The notes under the pieces were generated by a model. It made no database searches and was not told the DNA's origin. It saw nothing but the letters and a program-made list of their open reading frames with translations. This document shows positions 9,364 through 16,222 of a DNA stretch of 64,000 nt, piece after piece; position 1 is the first letter of the stretch; each line of letters opens with the position of its first letter. Both the position numbers and the translations under genes were made by a program. This DNA comes from UBA9659 sp965208605 (GTDB taxonomy: Bacteria > Pseudomonadota > Gammaproteobacteria > Pseudomonadales > Azotimanducaceae), in the NCBI GenBank assembly GCA_965208605.1, contig OZ242345.1, forward strand, positions 1,054,001 to 1,118,000, in the 5' to 3' direction.

Positions 9364-9695
9364 CTAGTTTTTCTCGAGATTAACCAGTTTATTTTTAGCA
9401 ATCCAAGGCATCATGGAACGCAATTTTTCACCCACTACTTCAACACCGTGAGTAGCATTGTTACGACGCTAGGCGGTCATTTCGGGGTAGTTCATCGCAG
9501 CTTCTGTGATGAAGTTTTTAGCCTAGGTGCCATTTTGAATATCTTTCAGTGCAATGCGCATTGCCTAACGTGATTCGTCATTAATAATTTTCGGACCAGT
9601 CGCATAGTCACCGTATTCTGTACTCTTAGAGATTGAGTAGTTCATGTTGGCAATGCCACCTTCATACATCAGGTCAACAATCAGCTTCAACGACT
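9364..9695 (-). pseudogene. ilvC: ilvC (ketol-acid reductoisomerase) 3' remnant with three amber codons
   Basis: Read leftward, this stretch encodes the C-terminal part of a class I ketol-acid reductoisomerase: KLIVDLMYEGGIANMNYSIS, then DYATGPKIINDESR, AMRIALKDIQNGT, AKNFITEAAMNYPEMTA and finally RRNNATHGVEVVGEKLRSMM to the natural C terminus (LVNLEKN). Each break between those blocks is a single in-frame TAG; there is no frameshift. The N-terminal two thirds are missing: the homology stops where a degenerate IS1595-type terminal repeat begins (9696-9720). Two of the TAGs stand where glutamine or lysine is usual and one where an aromatic residue is usual, so C-to-T or G-to-A transitions could explain them. 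A functional ilvC presumably exists elsewhere. Confidence 0.85.
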
Positions 9696-9720
9696 GCTAT
9701 ACCTTAAAGTATCTTGAATC
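9696..9720. mobile_element. Orphan terminal repeat of the IS1595-type element
   Basis: The sequence GCTATACCTTAAAGTATCTTG followed by AATC matches, with one substitution, the complement of the left end of the element at 4361. It abuts the breakpoint of the ilvC remnant, so the insertion or a later deletion probably removed the 5' part of ilvC. No partner end is visible nearby. Confidence 0.7.
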
Positions 9721-9837
9721 TTTCTCTATTTCGATGGCAAATACACGCTTGAGTCGTTGCGCTCAGGCCATTGAGTAAGCTTTGGGCTTCTGAATTTCTT
9801 CTTGCCAACCGGTTTCTGGGGAACAATATGCTCACGC

Positions 9838-9910
9838 CACTGGATTCCCGCCCTCACCCCATCATTCTTCGTCACCCCAGTCATCGGCTGGGTTCGGCGG
9901 GAACGACGAC
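9838..9910. repeat. Composite palindromic intergenic repeat (GGATTCCCGCC / GTCATTC family)
   Basis: This copy contains CTGGATTCCCGCC, CATCATTCTTCGTCACC and CCAGTCATCGGCTGGGTTCGGCGGG, parts of a repeat family found in at least nine other gaps of this window. Together with bases 9721-9837, in which I see nothing interpretable, it fills the gap between the IS end and the TauE/SafE remnant. Confidence 0.6.
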
Positions 9911-9928
9911 CAAAAGAGCAAGCCCGAG

Positions 9929-10222
9929 CATCGGCCGTACCAGGGAATCGTTGCTAAAACACCGCTGGAAATGAACAAAGAAGGGAAGGGAATTGGTGAA
10001 CATATACAGGTGTTGATGCTCAGCTTTCTAGGCAAATTTGGAAACCCTGAACTGGCTCTGTCACTGGCGATTCTTCCCGGCACTATCCTCGGTTTTATTT
10101 TTTCCTCGCTGATTGTTGGAAAAGTTCAAAATCAGGTGCTTAGAACCTATGTATTGCTTTTTGTGGCGGTTAGCGGTCTGCTAGTGCTACTGAATGGCAT
10201 CAGGGCATGGCCAGGCGGTTAG
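9929..10222 (+). pseudogene. TauE/SafE-family membrane permease, C-terminal remnant
   Basis: An open frame that could start at ATG 9971 encodes 83 aa including LALSLAILPGTILGFIFSS and a last membrane helix (YVLLFVAVSGLLVLLNGI). This is the typical end of the TauE/SafE (DUF81) sulfite/sulfonate-exporter-like family, whose members are about 250 aa with 7-9 helices. Here only the last two or so helices remain, and the upstream part is replaced by repeat sequence. It is most likely a 5'-truncated pseudogene rather than a small protein, because the family needs both halves to transport. Confidence 0.6.
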
Positions 10223-10272
10223 TGGCTGACGGAAGGGCCCCACCTCAGAGTGACCAACTGATGCTGAGCGAG

Positions 10273-11277
10273 TCATGCTGACCGCAAATCCAGATAGTGC
10301 GCAACTGCGTCACAGCTCATCTCGATCAACATCGGCGTCAGCTCAATGGCCGTCGCCGTCTTCTCGCGAGTATGCACCCAGCCTAAATAAGTCAGGCTGC
10401 GGGCGGCCAGGAACATGGGCAGGTCGACCAATTTATCATCTGATAGTGCACGATGCCGGCGATAGCCCTCAATTAATGCATCTCTGGCAACCCCGTAATT
10501 CGGGTCCGACTGGATAAAATAGAGCACCGTTGCCAACTCGAATAAATGCCAGCCAAAGCCGGCATCGTCGAAGTCAATGATCTGTACTTTATCGCCGTCC
10601 AGCAGGATATTCTCTGGCACCAGGTCAGCGTGAATCAAGCTGTAGTCCTGCGGCGATTTGCGCAGTGCATGCAGGTCATTGAGCAGCACAGCTTTTGCTT
10701 GCAGAACCATTTCGCGTTGAGCATTGGTTAGTGCTGCCAGTTTCCAGAATTGCCCCCAGAAGGGCTGTTCACCCACCAGACCGTCGGCATCCCAGACGTG
10801 CCGCAGGAACTCTGCGGGAACTGTCCAGTCGGATGTTTGATTGTGCACCCGTGCGGCGACTTCGCCGATAGTGAAGTAGATATTTCGAATTGCATCACGA
10901 TCATCACCCAGCCCGTCTTCGACTGAACCAAGTTGCTTGCCATTGACCCACGCCAGCAAATCCACCTGCCGCGGGGCGTCAATATTATCAGTAGCCACCG
11001 TGCAGAAGTTCCCCCCAGCGCTGGTAGGTATCATTTTTGGCACACTGATTCCAACCTGCTCCAGTGCGTTAAGCCACATCGCTTCGGAATTCAGCGCTGC
11101 GTCAGAATGGTAGTTTGCACGGTGCACCCGCAGTGCGTATTTTGCGCCTGCGGTTTGCAAGGCATACACAGCATTTTCACGCTGCTTGATCAGGCTCAGC
11201 TGGCCCTGTAAATCCCAGGCAAGCAGCGCCTTCTCGGCGAGGCTAAGCAAGCGTTCTTCCTGTTCGGCTATCGTCAA
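10273..11277 (-). CDS. APH/choline-kinase-fold small-molecule kinase (hydroxylysine-kinase-like)
   Basis: A 334-aa protein kinase-like-fold phosphotransferase. The catalytic loop is LIHADLVPENILL (about residues 210-222) and the metal-binding Asp is in IIDFDDAG (about 229-236), matching APH/HYKK-type kinases. It is the last gene of a leftward operon, 10 bp after a class III aminotransferase of the phospho-lyase type. That pairing is known for hydroxylysine kinase with 5-phosphohydroxylysine phospho-lyase and for phosphoethanolamine breakdown. The kinase therefore probably phosphorylates an amino alcohol that the partner then cleaves (inference). The start is TTG (11275-11277); no ATG/GTG and no clear ribosome-binding site were found nearby, so the exact N terminus is uncertain. 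Confidence 0.8.
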   Translation of the reverse strand: MTIAEQEERLLSLAEKALLAWDLQGQLSLIKQRENAVYALQTAGAKYALRVHRANYHSDAALNSEAMWLNALEQVGISVPKMIPTSAGGNFCTVATDNIDAPRQVDLLAWVNGKQLGSVEDGLGDDRDAIRNIYFTIGEVAARVHNQTSDWTVPAEFLRHVWDADGLVGEQPFWGQFWKLAALTNAQREMVLQAKAVLLNDLHALRKSPQDYSLIHADLVPENILLDGDKVQIIDFDDAGFGWHLFELATVLYFIQSDPNYGVARDALIEGYRRHRALSDDKLVDLPMFLAARSLTYLGWVHTREKTATAIELTPMLIEMSCDAVAHYLDLRSA

Positions 11278-11287
11278 CTGTTCAAAA

Positions 11288-12586
11288 TCACTCAGGATGC
11301 ATTCTCCGTTCCTGCGCGGCTAGTGCTTTATCCAGATTTTGCAACAACAGGTCAGCATGGGCTTTAGAAAAACAAATCGGAGGGCGCATCTTCAAAATAT
11401 TGTTCTGCGGCCCGATCCGGCTGATCAACACACCCTGCTCTTTCATCCGGTTTACAACCCAGCCTGCCTCGCCGGTGGCGGCGGCTTTCGAAGCCCTATC
11501 CTGTACCAGTTCAACACCGAAGAACAACCCGACACCACGCACATCGCCGATCAACTCGTACCTTTCCTGCAGCTTGCGCAAACCCTGCTTCAGGTAAGCG
11601 CCAACCACACGTGAATTTTCGACCAGCTTCTCCTGTTCAATCACTTCCAACACCGCCAGGCCGACGGCGCAGGAAACGGGATTACCGCCGAAGGTATTAA
11701 AGTACATCACTCGGTCACGAAACTCGTTAGCCATATCCGCGCGACAGATAGCACCCGCTATCGGATGCCCATTGCCCATAGGCTTACCCAAAGTGACGAT
11801 ATCCGGCACCACACCGATCGTTTCATGGCCCCACATCTTGCCGGTGCGACCGAATGCAGACTGCACTTCATCAAAAACCAGCACGCCACCGGCATCACGC
11901 ACGCACTTGGCCATTTTCTCAAAGTAAGCATCGGGAACAACTGGCAATCCTTCATTGGCAAATATCGGGCACACCAACATCCCAGCAAAACCAATTCCTT
12001 CTGTCTCAAACTCATCAATCGCCTGTTGAATCTGTGCGATGTAAGCATCGGCCAATGCTACACCGGCCAAATCATCCAGCGGGTGATAGCTGTTAGGAAA
12101 ATCCACAGCCTTCACGTCCGGGCCATTCGGCTTGCCGTCGTTAAACAAGGTCGCCAGCGCATCCACCGCAGTGGTATTACCGTGGTAAGTGGCGTTTGAG
12201 CAGATTATGCCTTGCTTGCCGGTGTGGTTGCGCGCCATGCGCAGCGCTACTTCGTTAGCCTCGCTACCGGTGCAGGTTAAAAACAGCATGGACAAGGAAG
12301 CATCGAATTTGGTGGTCAGTTTCTCGCCGTATTCAACAATTGTTTCATGCAGATAGCGGGTATGAATATTCAGAGTGGCGGCCTGTTTGGCCAGCGCATG
12401 CACCACATGCGGATGGCAATGGCCCACATTGGGCACGTTGTTGTACACATCCAGGTAACGTCGGCCATCGGTACCAAACAACCAGACGCTCTCACCCCTG
12501 ACAATGTGCAGTGGTTGGTCGTAAAACAGCGGTGCTTTTTCACCCATCAGCCGATAACGTCGTTGTAGTAGCTGTTGATTATCCAT
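11288..12586 (-). CDS. Class III PLP enzyme, aminotransferase or phospho-lyase (ETNPPL/PHYKPL-like)
   Basis: A 432-aa class III PLP-dependent enzyme. The PLP-binding region includes CTGSEANE, FDEVQSAFGRTGKMWG and the Schiff-base lysine in TLGKPMGNGHP. The C-terminal pattern IGPQNNILKMRPPICF is more like ethanolamine-phosphate and phosphohydroxylysine phospho-lyases than like ornithine aminotransferases. With the adjacent kinase this suggests a two-step route: phosphorylate an amino alcohol, then eliminate phosphate and ammonia to an aldehyde (inference). The start is placed at ATG 12584-12586, the second of two close ATGs, because AGGGTG lies at better spacing. It follows the SDR gene by 16 bp, so all three are one operon. 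Confidence 0.85.
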   Translation of the reverse strand: MDNQQLLQRRYRLMGEKAPLFYDQPLHIVRGESVWLFGTDGRRYLDVYNNVPNVGHCHPHVVHALAKQAATLNIHTRYLHETIVEYGEKLTTKFDASLSMLFLTCTGSEANEVALRMARNHTGKQGIICSNATYHGNTTAVDALATLFNDGKPNGPDVKAVDFPNSYHPLDDLAGVALADAYIAQIQQAIDEFETEGIGFAGMLVCPIFANEGLPVVPDAYFEKMAKCVRDAGGVLVFDEVQSAFGRTGKMWGHETIGVVPDIVTLGKPMGNGHPIAGAICRADMANEFRDRVMYFNTFGGNPVSCAVGLAVLEVIEQEKLVENSRVVGAYLKQGLRKLQERYELIGDVRGVGLFFGVELVQDRASKAAATGEAGWVVNRMKEQGVLISRIGPQNNILKMRPPICFSKAHADLLLQNLDKALAAQERRMHPE

Positions 12587-12602
12587 ATACATTCACCCTG
12601 TG

Positions 12603-13406
12603 TTAACTATGCTTCTGACCTTGGTAAAACTCACGCATAACCACCGGGCTTTCCGGCAAGGTTGAGCCGCCATCCACAACAATCGTCTGGCCAGTTATGT
12701 AGGAAGCCTCATCGGATGCAAGGAACAGCATAGTATTGGCAATATCTTCCGGCTTGCCGATTGCACCTTTGGGGATGTCGGCAGCCATCTCACGCAGCCC
12801 TTCTTCGCCGGCCAGGATCGACATGGCCTGGGTAAGGATATAACCCGGCTCTATGCCATTAACGGTAATATTCTCGCGCGCCAATTCAATCGCGGCGGTG
12901 CGGATAAAACCGTTCATACCACCCTTGGAGGCGGCATAGGCCGATGTCTGCGGCATCGCTACGGTGGGACCAGTGACCGACGAAGTAAAAATAAACCGAC
13001 CGCCACCACGCTTCCTTATATGTGGCAAGGCTGCCTGCACCGTCCAGAAAGAAGCTTTCAGGTTGACTGCTAAGGCCTGAGCAAATTTTTCCTCGGGCAG
13101 ATCTTCTACCGTGTACATTGGAAATACTGCCGCGTTATGAATGGCAATATCGAGACCACCGTAATGCTGCACAGTCTGTTCTACCATATTGAATAATTCC
13201 TGCTTTTTGCCAACATCGGTCTGGATCAGTATCGCGTCGCCGCCACCGCTGATAATGTCGTCCACAACCTGCTGGCCGTTTTCCCGTGTGCGCGTCGCGA
13301 CCACCACCTTGGCTCCGGCCTGGGCGAACACTTTGGCAATACCTTCACCGATGCCTTGGCCTGCGCCGGTTATAAATACAATCTTATCGTTCAAATCTCC
13401 GATCAT
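12603..13406 (-). CDS. Short-chain dehydrogenase/reductase (SDR), classical type
   Basis: A 267-aa classical SDR. The cofactor motif is TGAGQGIG (about residues 14-21), the structural NAG-type motif is HNAAV, and the catalytic Ser and Tyr-Lys are in FTSSVTG and SAYAASKGG. The C terminus carries the usual VDGG. It is first in the leftward operon with the class III PLP enzyme and the small-molecule kinase, and is divergent from an MFS transporter. A reasonable reading is oxidation or reduction of an alcohol/aldehyde intermediate of the pathway whose substrate the transporter imports. The substrate itself is unknown. The promoter region (13407-13645) shows no convincing operator. Confidence 0.85.
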   Translation of the reverse strand: MIGDLNDKIVFITGAGQGIGEGIAKVFAQAGAKVVVATRTRENGQQVVDDIISGGGDAILIQTDVGKKQELFNMVEQTVQHYGGLDIAIHNAAVFPMYTVEDLPEEKFAQALAVNLKASFWTVQAALPHIRKRGGGRFIFTSSVTGPTVAMPQTSAYAASKGGMNGFIRTAAIELARENITVNGIEPGYILTQAMSILAGEEGLREMAADIPKGAIGKPEDIANTMLFLASDEASYITGQTIVVDGGSTLPESPVVMREFYQGQKHS

Positions 13407-13630
13407 GGTTCTGCACTCTTACGGTCATTAGGAACAAATGGTAAGGGCAAATATAATAACCGCACGGCAGACCGCCGACTATCAACGAATTAGACGAGTC
13501 AGAAAAGCCTGCAAGTCCCCTGCAATAGTTGATCGATGGCCTGAAAGTGCCGCAATAATGTGCTCAGTGCACCCGCAAGACAATTATGGTCGGGTATACT
13601 CAGGCCTGATCACCACCACTGGGTACACGC

Positions 13631-13634
13631 GGAG
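13631..13634 (+). promoter_or_regulatory. Stranded ribosome-binding site of the MFS gene
   Basis: GGAG at 13631-13634 would lie 10 bases before the MFS start codon if the 230-bp MITE and one copy of its 8-bp duplication (AATAAAAA) were removed. In the present sequence it is about 250 bases from the ATG. The bases now directly upstream of the ATG are the element's terminal repeat and contain no recognisable Shine-Dalgarno sequence. Confidence 0.7.
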
Positions 13635-13645
13635 AATAATAAAAA

Positions 13646-13875
13646 GGTTCAAGATACTTTAAGCGGTCGATTTCGGATAGATTTTAGCAGATATTGATAC
13701 CTATTTTCGTGGCGCATATTGAAGCGAAACTCGCACTCCTTGATATCAAGACAAAACAGTCGCCGAATCGCCTTGAATTTCTTCTCCGAAATTCGGGAAC
13801 GAATGACATACTTGTTTTTCATTTATAGAGCAATTAGTTATGACTATTTTACTAGACCTTAAAGTATCTTGAACC
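13646..13875. mobile_element. 230-bp MITE derived from the IS1595-type element, with 8-bp target duplication
   Basis: Terminal inverted repeats GGTTCAAGATACTTTAAG (13646) and its complement (ending 13875) match the element at 4361-4729. The 8-bp direct repeat AATAAAAA is present at both flanks (13638-13645 and 13876-13883), the duplication length expected for IS1595-type transposition. The interior is an in-frame fusion of the first and last parts of the transposase gene on the minus strand. The clean duplication indicates a comparatively recent insertion. The last base of the right duplication is the A of the MFS start codon. Confidence 0.9.
13649..13822 (-). CDS. 57-aa fused mini-transposase reading frame inside the MITE
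   Basis: An uninterrupted frame begins MKNKYVIRSRISEKKF, continues RRLFCLDIKECEFRFN and ends NRPLKVS. The first 30 or so residues equal the N terminus of the IS1595-type transposase fragment at 4413. The rest equals the C-terminal EFRFN...RHEN...YLL segment. The DDE catalytic core is completely absent. It is therefore a deletion fusion, not an enzyme. It could be expressed and still contact element ends, or it may just reflect how the MITE formed. Confidence 0.4.
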   Translation of the reverse strand: MKNKYVIRSRISEKKFKAIRRLFCLDIKECEFRFNMRHENRYQYLLKSIRNRPLKVS

Positions 13876-13882
13876 AATAAAA

Positions 13883-15085
13883 ATGATAAAAGCAATTATT
13901 GGTGACCGAAATAACGCGGTGGATGTGAACAGCGGAAAATCCCTGTTTGCTACGATTTACCTCAGCATTATCGGCCCTGCCGTGTTTATTGTGCAACCCG
14001 GCTTTGTGCAGGGAATGGTCGAATTCCTCGGCTTCAGTGAGCCAGAAGCGGGTTACGTTGCCTCCGCAGAGATCTGGGGCATCGCAATTACCACCTTGGT
14101 GCTTACTTACCTGGCCAACCGCATCGACTGGCGTAAGATCCTGGTGTTCTCAGCACTGCTCGCCGTTGTCGGCAATTTTCTGTCCATCTATGCCGGCGAC
14201 GTGGTCAGCTTCGCTGCCCTCAGGTTTATCGTTGGTATCGGCTCCGGCGGGCTGGTGTCTCTGACCTTTACCATCATCGGCCTGACCGCCAATCCTGATC
14301 GTAATTTCGGTTTTATGATTATGTGGATTCTGGTGTACGGCGCAATTGGCTTTCTGCTAATGCCGATTGCCTACGAGAATGTCGGCATGACCGGCCTGCT
14401 GGTATTTTTCGGCCTGTTTAGTTTGAGTGCCCTGCCCTTTATTCGCCATTTACCCGGTTCCGGCGATGACCATATTGTGGTCGATGAAGCTGCAGTCCAC
14501 TTGTCTGCAGGGCTTAAATTCCTGGCTATCGCCACCATGTTCGTCTACTTCGTGGCACAGGGCGTAGCCTGGGCCTACTTGTTCCTGATTGGCACCAATG
14601 GTGGCGTCAGCGAGCAGGATGTGACCTACGGCTTAACTGCCTCACAGTTCTTCGGCATAGCCGGGGCGCTAACCATCGCCACGATCAGCAACCGCCTGGG
14701 CCGAATTACTCCACTTGCGCTGATGATCATCGGCAGCGTGATTTCACTCACGTTCTTATTCGGCCAGATGAGCGCCATGCTATACCTGATAGCGGTATGT
14801 ATTTTTAATTATTGCTGGAACGCCGCACACCCCATCCTGCTGGCCACCATGGCGAGTTTCGATTCCAGCGGCCGCATGGTGGTGAATGCGGTGGCGGCGC
14901 AAATGGTAGGCTTGGCCATCGGCCCGGCGTTGGCGGCCTCAGTTATCGGGGAGAATGACTACTCAATGGTGATCTGGTTGGGGATTGGTCTATTTGCACT
15001 CTCGCTGATGTTGATTCTGCCGCCACTATTGAGGCAGCGGCAACTTGAATCGTATACAACCAAAAATGCAAGCCAGCAAACGTAA
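13883..15085 (+). CDS. MFS transporter (12-TM)
   Basis: A 400-aa major-facilitator permease with about 12 hydrophobic helices and a central hydrophilic loop (around residues 195-215, GSGDDHIVVDEAAVH). The loop after helix 2 contains the weak MFS signature YLANRIDWRKI. It is divergent from the SDR/PLP enzyme/kinase operon and so may import that pathway's substrate (inference). The start codon directly abuts a MITE target duplication: the insertion moved its GGAG ribosome-binding site about 250 bases away. Translation is probably reduced unless a new signal within the element serves. The reading frame itself is intact. Confidence 0.85.
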   Translation: MIKAIIGDRNNAVDVNSGKSLFATIYLSIIGPAVFIVQPGFVQGMVEFLGFSEPEAGYVASAEIWGIAITTLVLTYLANRIDWRKILVFSALLAVVGNFLSIYAGDVVSFAALRFIVGIGSGGLVSLTFTIIGLTANPDRNFGFMIMWILVYGAIGFLLMPIAYENVGMTGLLVFFGLFSLSALPFIRHLPGSGDDHIVVDEAAVHLSAGLKFLAIATMFVYFVAQGVAWAYLFLIGTNGGVSEQDVTYGLTASQFFGIAGALTIATISNRLGRITPLALMIIGSVISLTFLFGQMSAMLYLIAVCIFNYCWNAAHPILLATMASFDSSGRMVVNAVAAQMVGLAIGPALAASVIGENDYSMVIWLGIGLFALSLMLILPPLLRQRQLESYTTKNASQQT

Positions 15086-15099
15086 GATTATCAAGTAAA

Positions 15100-15637
15100 A
15101 GGCAGGCGAAATGGGGCATATAGACTGTCAATCTGAGTCGGGACCTGCTTCCCGGGCAGCCACGCCACTATCTGGTGTGTCTGGTGGACGATTGCACGCG
15201 CCTGGCTTGGGCGGAGGTGGTGTCGGACATCAAGAGCCTGACGGTCATGCTCACCACCCTGCGGATAATCAATCTGCTCGATAGCCGTTACCAGCTCCAG
15301 TTTGAGGAGATCTTGAGTGACAACGGTGCGGAGTTTGCCTCCAAGAAGAGCCTGAAGGGGCATCCGTTTGAACGGATGCTGCAGGAACTGGGCATTCGGC
15401 ATCGCTACACTCGGTCCGTACCGACCCCAGACCAATGGCAAGGTAGAACGTTTCTGGCGGACACTGAATGAGAACTTGATAGACGATACGGTGTTTGAGA
15501 GTGTGGCTGAGTTCAAGCGAAAACTAGAACTCTACATGCTGTACTACAACGAGCATCGGCCGCACCAGGGGATCGGTACTAAAAGACCGATGGAAATGAG
15601 GAAAAAACTGTCAGAGAACCTATACAATTGCCATTAA
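15100..15637 (+). pseudogene. IS481-like transposase, 5'-truncated and frameshifted
   Basis: The stretch encodes an rve-type DDE catalytic domain in pieces: GEMGHID, then (after a frame change near 15125) HYLVCLVDDCTRLAWAEV, EILSDNGAEFASKK and LGIRHRYTR. After a single inserted base near 15413 it continues as PYRPQTNGKVERFWRTLNEN and LYYNEHRPHQGI. The D, D and E catalytic residues are present but in different frames. The N-terminal helix-turn-helix part is missing, beginning right after the MFS stop codon. No terminal repeats were found. It is a dead element between the MFS gene and the MarR regulator. Confidence 0.85.
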
Positions 15638-15664
15638 GTTGCTGTTGGGTTAGATGGCTTTGCT

Positions 15665-16120
15665 CTATTGAAAGTGCCCATTCAGTTTATCAATAACGAC
15701 AAATAAAGTTTCGCGTTCACTTTTACTGAGCGTTTTCAGTAGTTGGTTTTGCCAGTCCAGGGCGATAGGCGTGATCTTGTCCATCACTTGCTGTCCTTTT
15801 TTGCTTAACGCAACGAGATAGGTCCGGTTATCTTCGGCGGGCATTATTTTTCTAATCCACTGCTTTTTGCTTAGGGTCTGTATGGCTCGGCTTACCTTGA
15901 CCTTGTCCATATAGGCCTTTGTGGCAATGTCTTTTGATGTTAGCGGCGTACCCTGATTAAGCGTTGCCAGTATGCGCCATTCGGGAATACTTAAGGCGTA
16001 CTCGCGTTGGTAAATGCGGGAAAGTCTCGAAGATACTTTGTGTGCAAGCCTTGCTAATAGGTAGGGTAGAAAATTGTTGATATCCAAATTGGGTACTTGT
16101 CGATTGCGTTTATTCGTCAT
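15665..16120 (-). CDS. MarR-family transcriptional regulator (probable hmgA repressor)
   Basis: A 151-aa winged-helix MarR regulator. The recognition region is SIPEWRILATLNQ, LTSKDIATKAYMDKVKVSRA and the wing RKIMPAEDNRTYLVALSKKG. The start is placed at ATG 16118-16120; a longer in-frame start at 16189 would put the coding region across the palindromic operator. It is divergent from hmgA, and the 24-bp perfect palindrome between them is the expected MarR binding site. It therefore most likely represses hmgA and its own gene, with release by an aromatic intermediate such as homogentisate (inference). Confidence 0.87.
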   Translation of the reverse strand: MTNKRNRQVPNLDINNFLPYLLARLAHKVSSRLSRIYQREYALSIPEWRILATLNQGTPLTSKDIATKAYMDKVKVSRAIQTLSKKQWIRKIMPAEDNRTYLVALSKKGQQVMDKITPIALDWQNQLLKTLSKSERETLFVVIDKLNGHFQ

Positions 16121-16161
16121 GGTTTTAGATATTGCTTGTAATAATGTTTTGATTTGTTTTA

Positions 16162-16185
16162 ATATAGTTTCAAATGAAACTATAT
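16162..16185. promoter_or_regulatory. 24-bp perfect palindrome, probable MarR operator
   Basis: Two 11-bp arms, ATATAGTTTCA (16162-16172) and TGAAACTATAT (16175-16185), flank a 2-bp centre. It sits 37 bp upstream of the hmgA ATG and 41 bp upstream of the marR ATG. Perfect symmetry, length and position in the divergent promoter are typical of MarR operators. Confidence 0.75.
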
Positions 16186-16222
16186 GCAATACTTATACCG
16201 ATTTTGTAAAGTGGTAACTACC

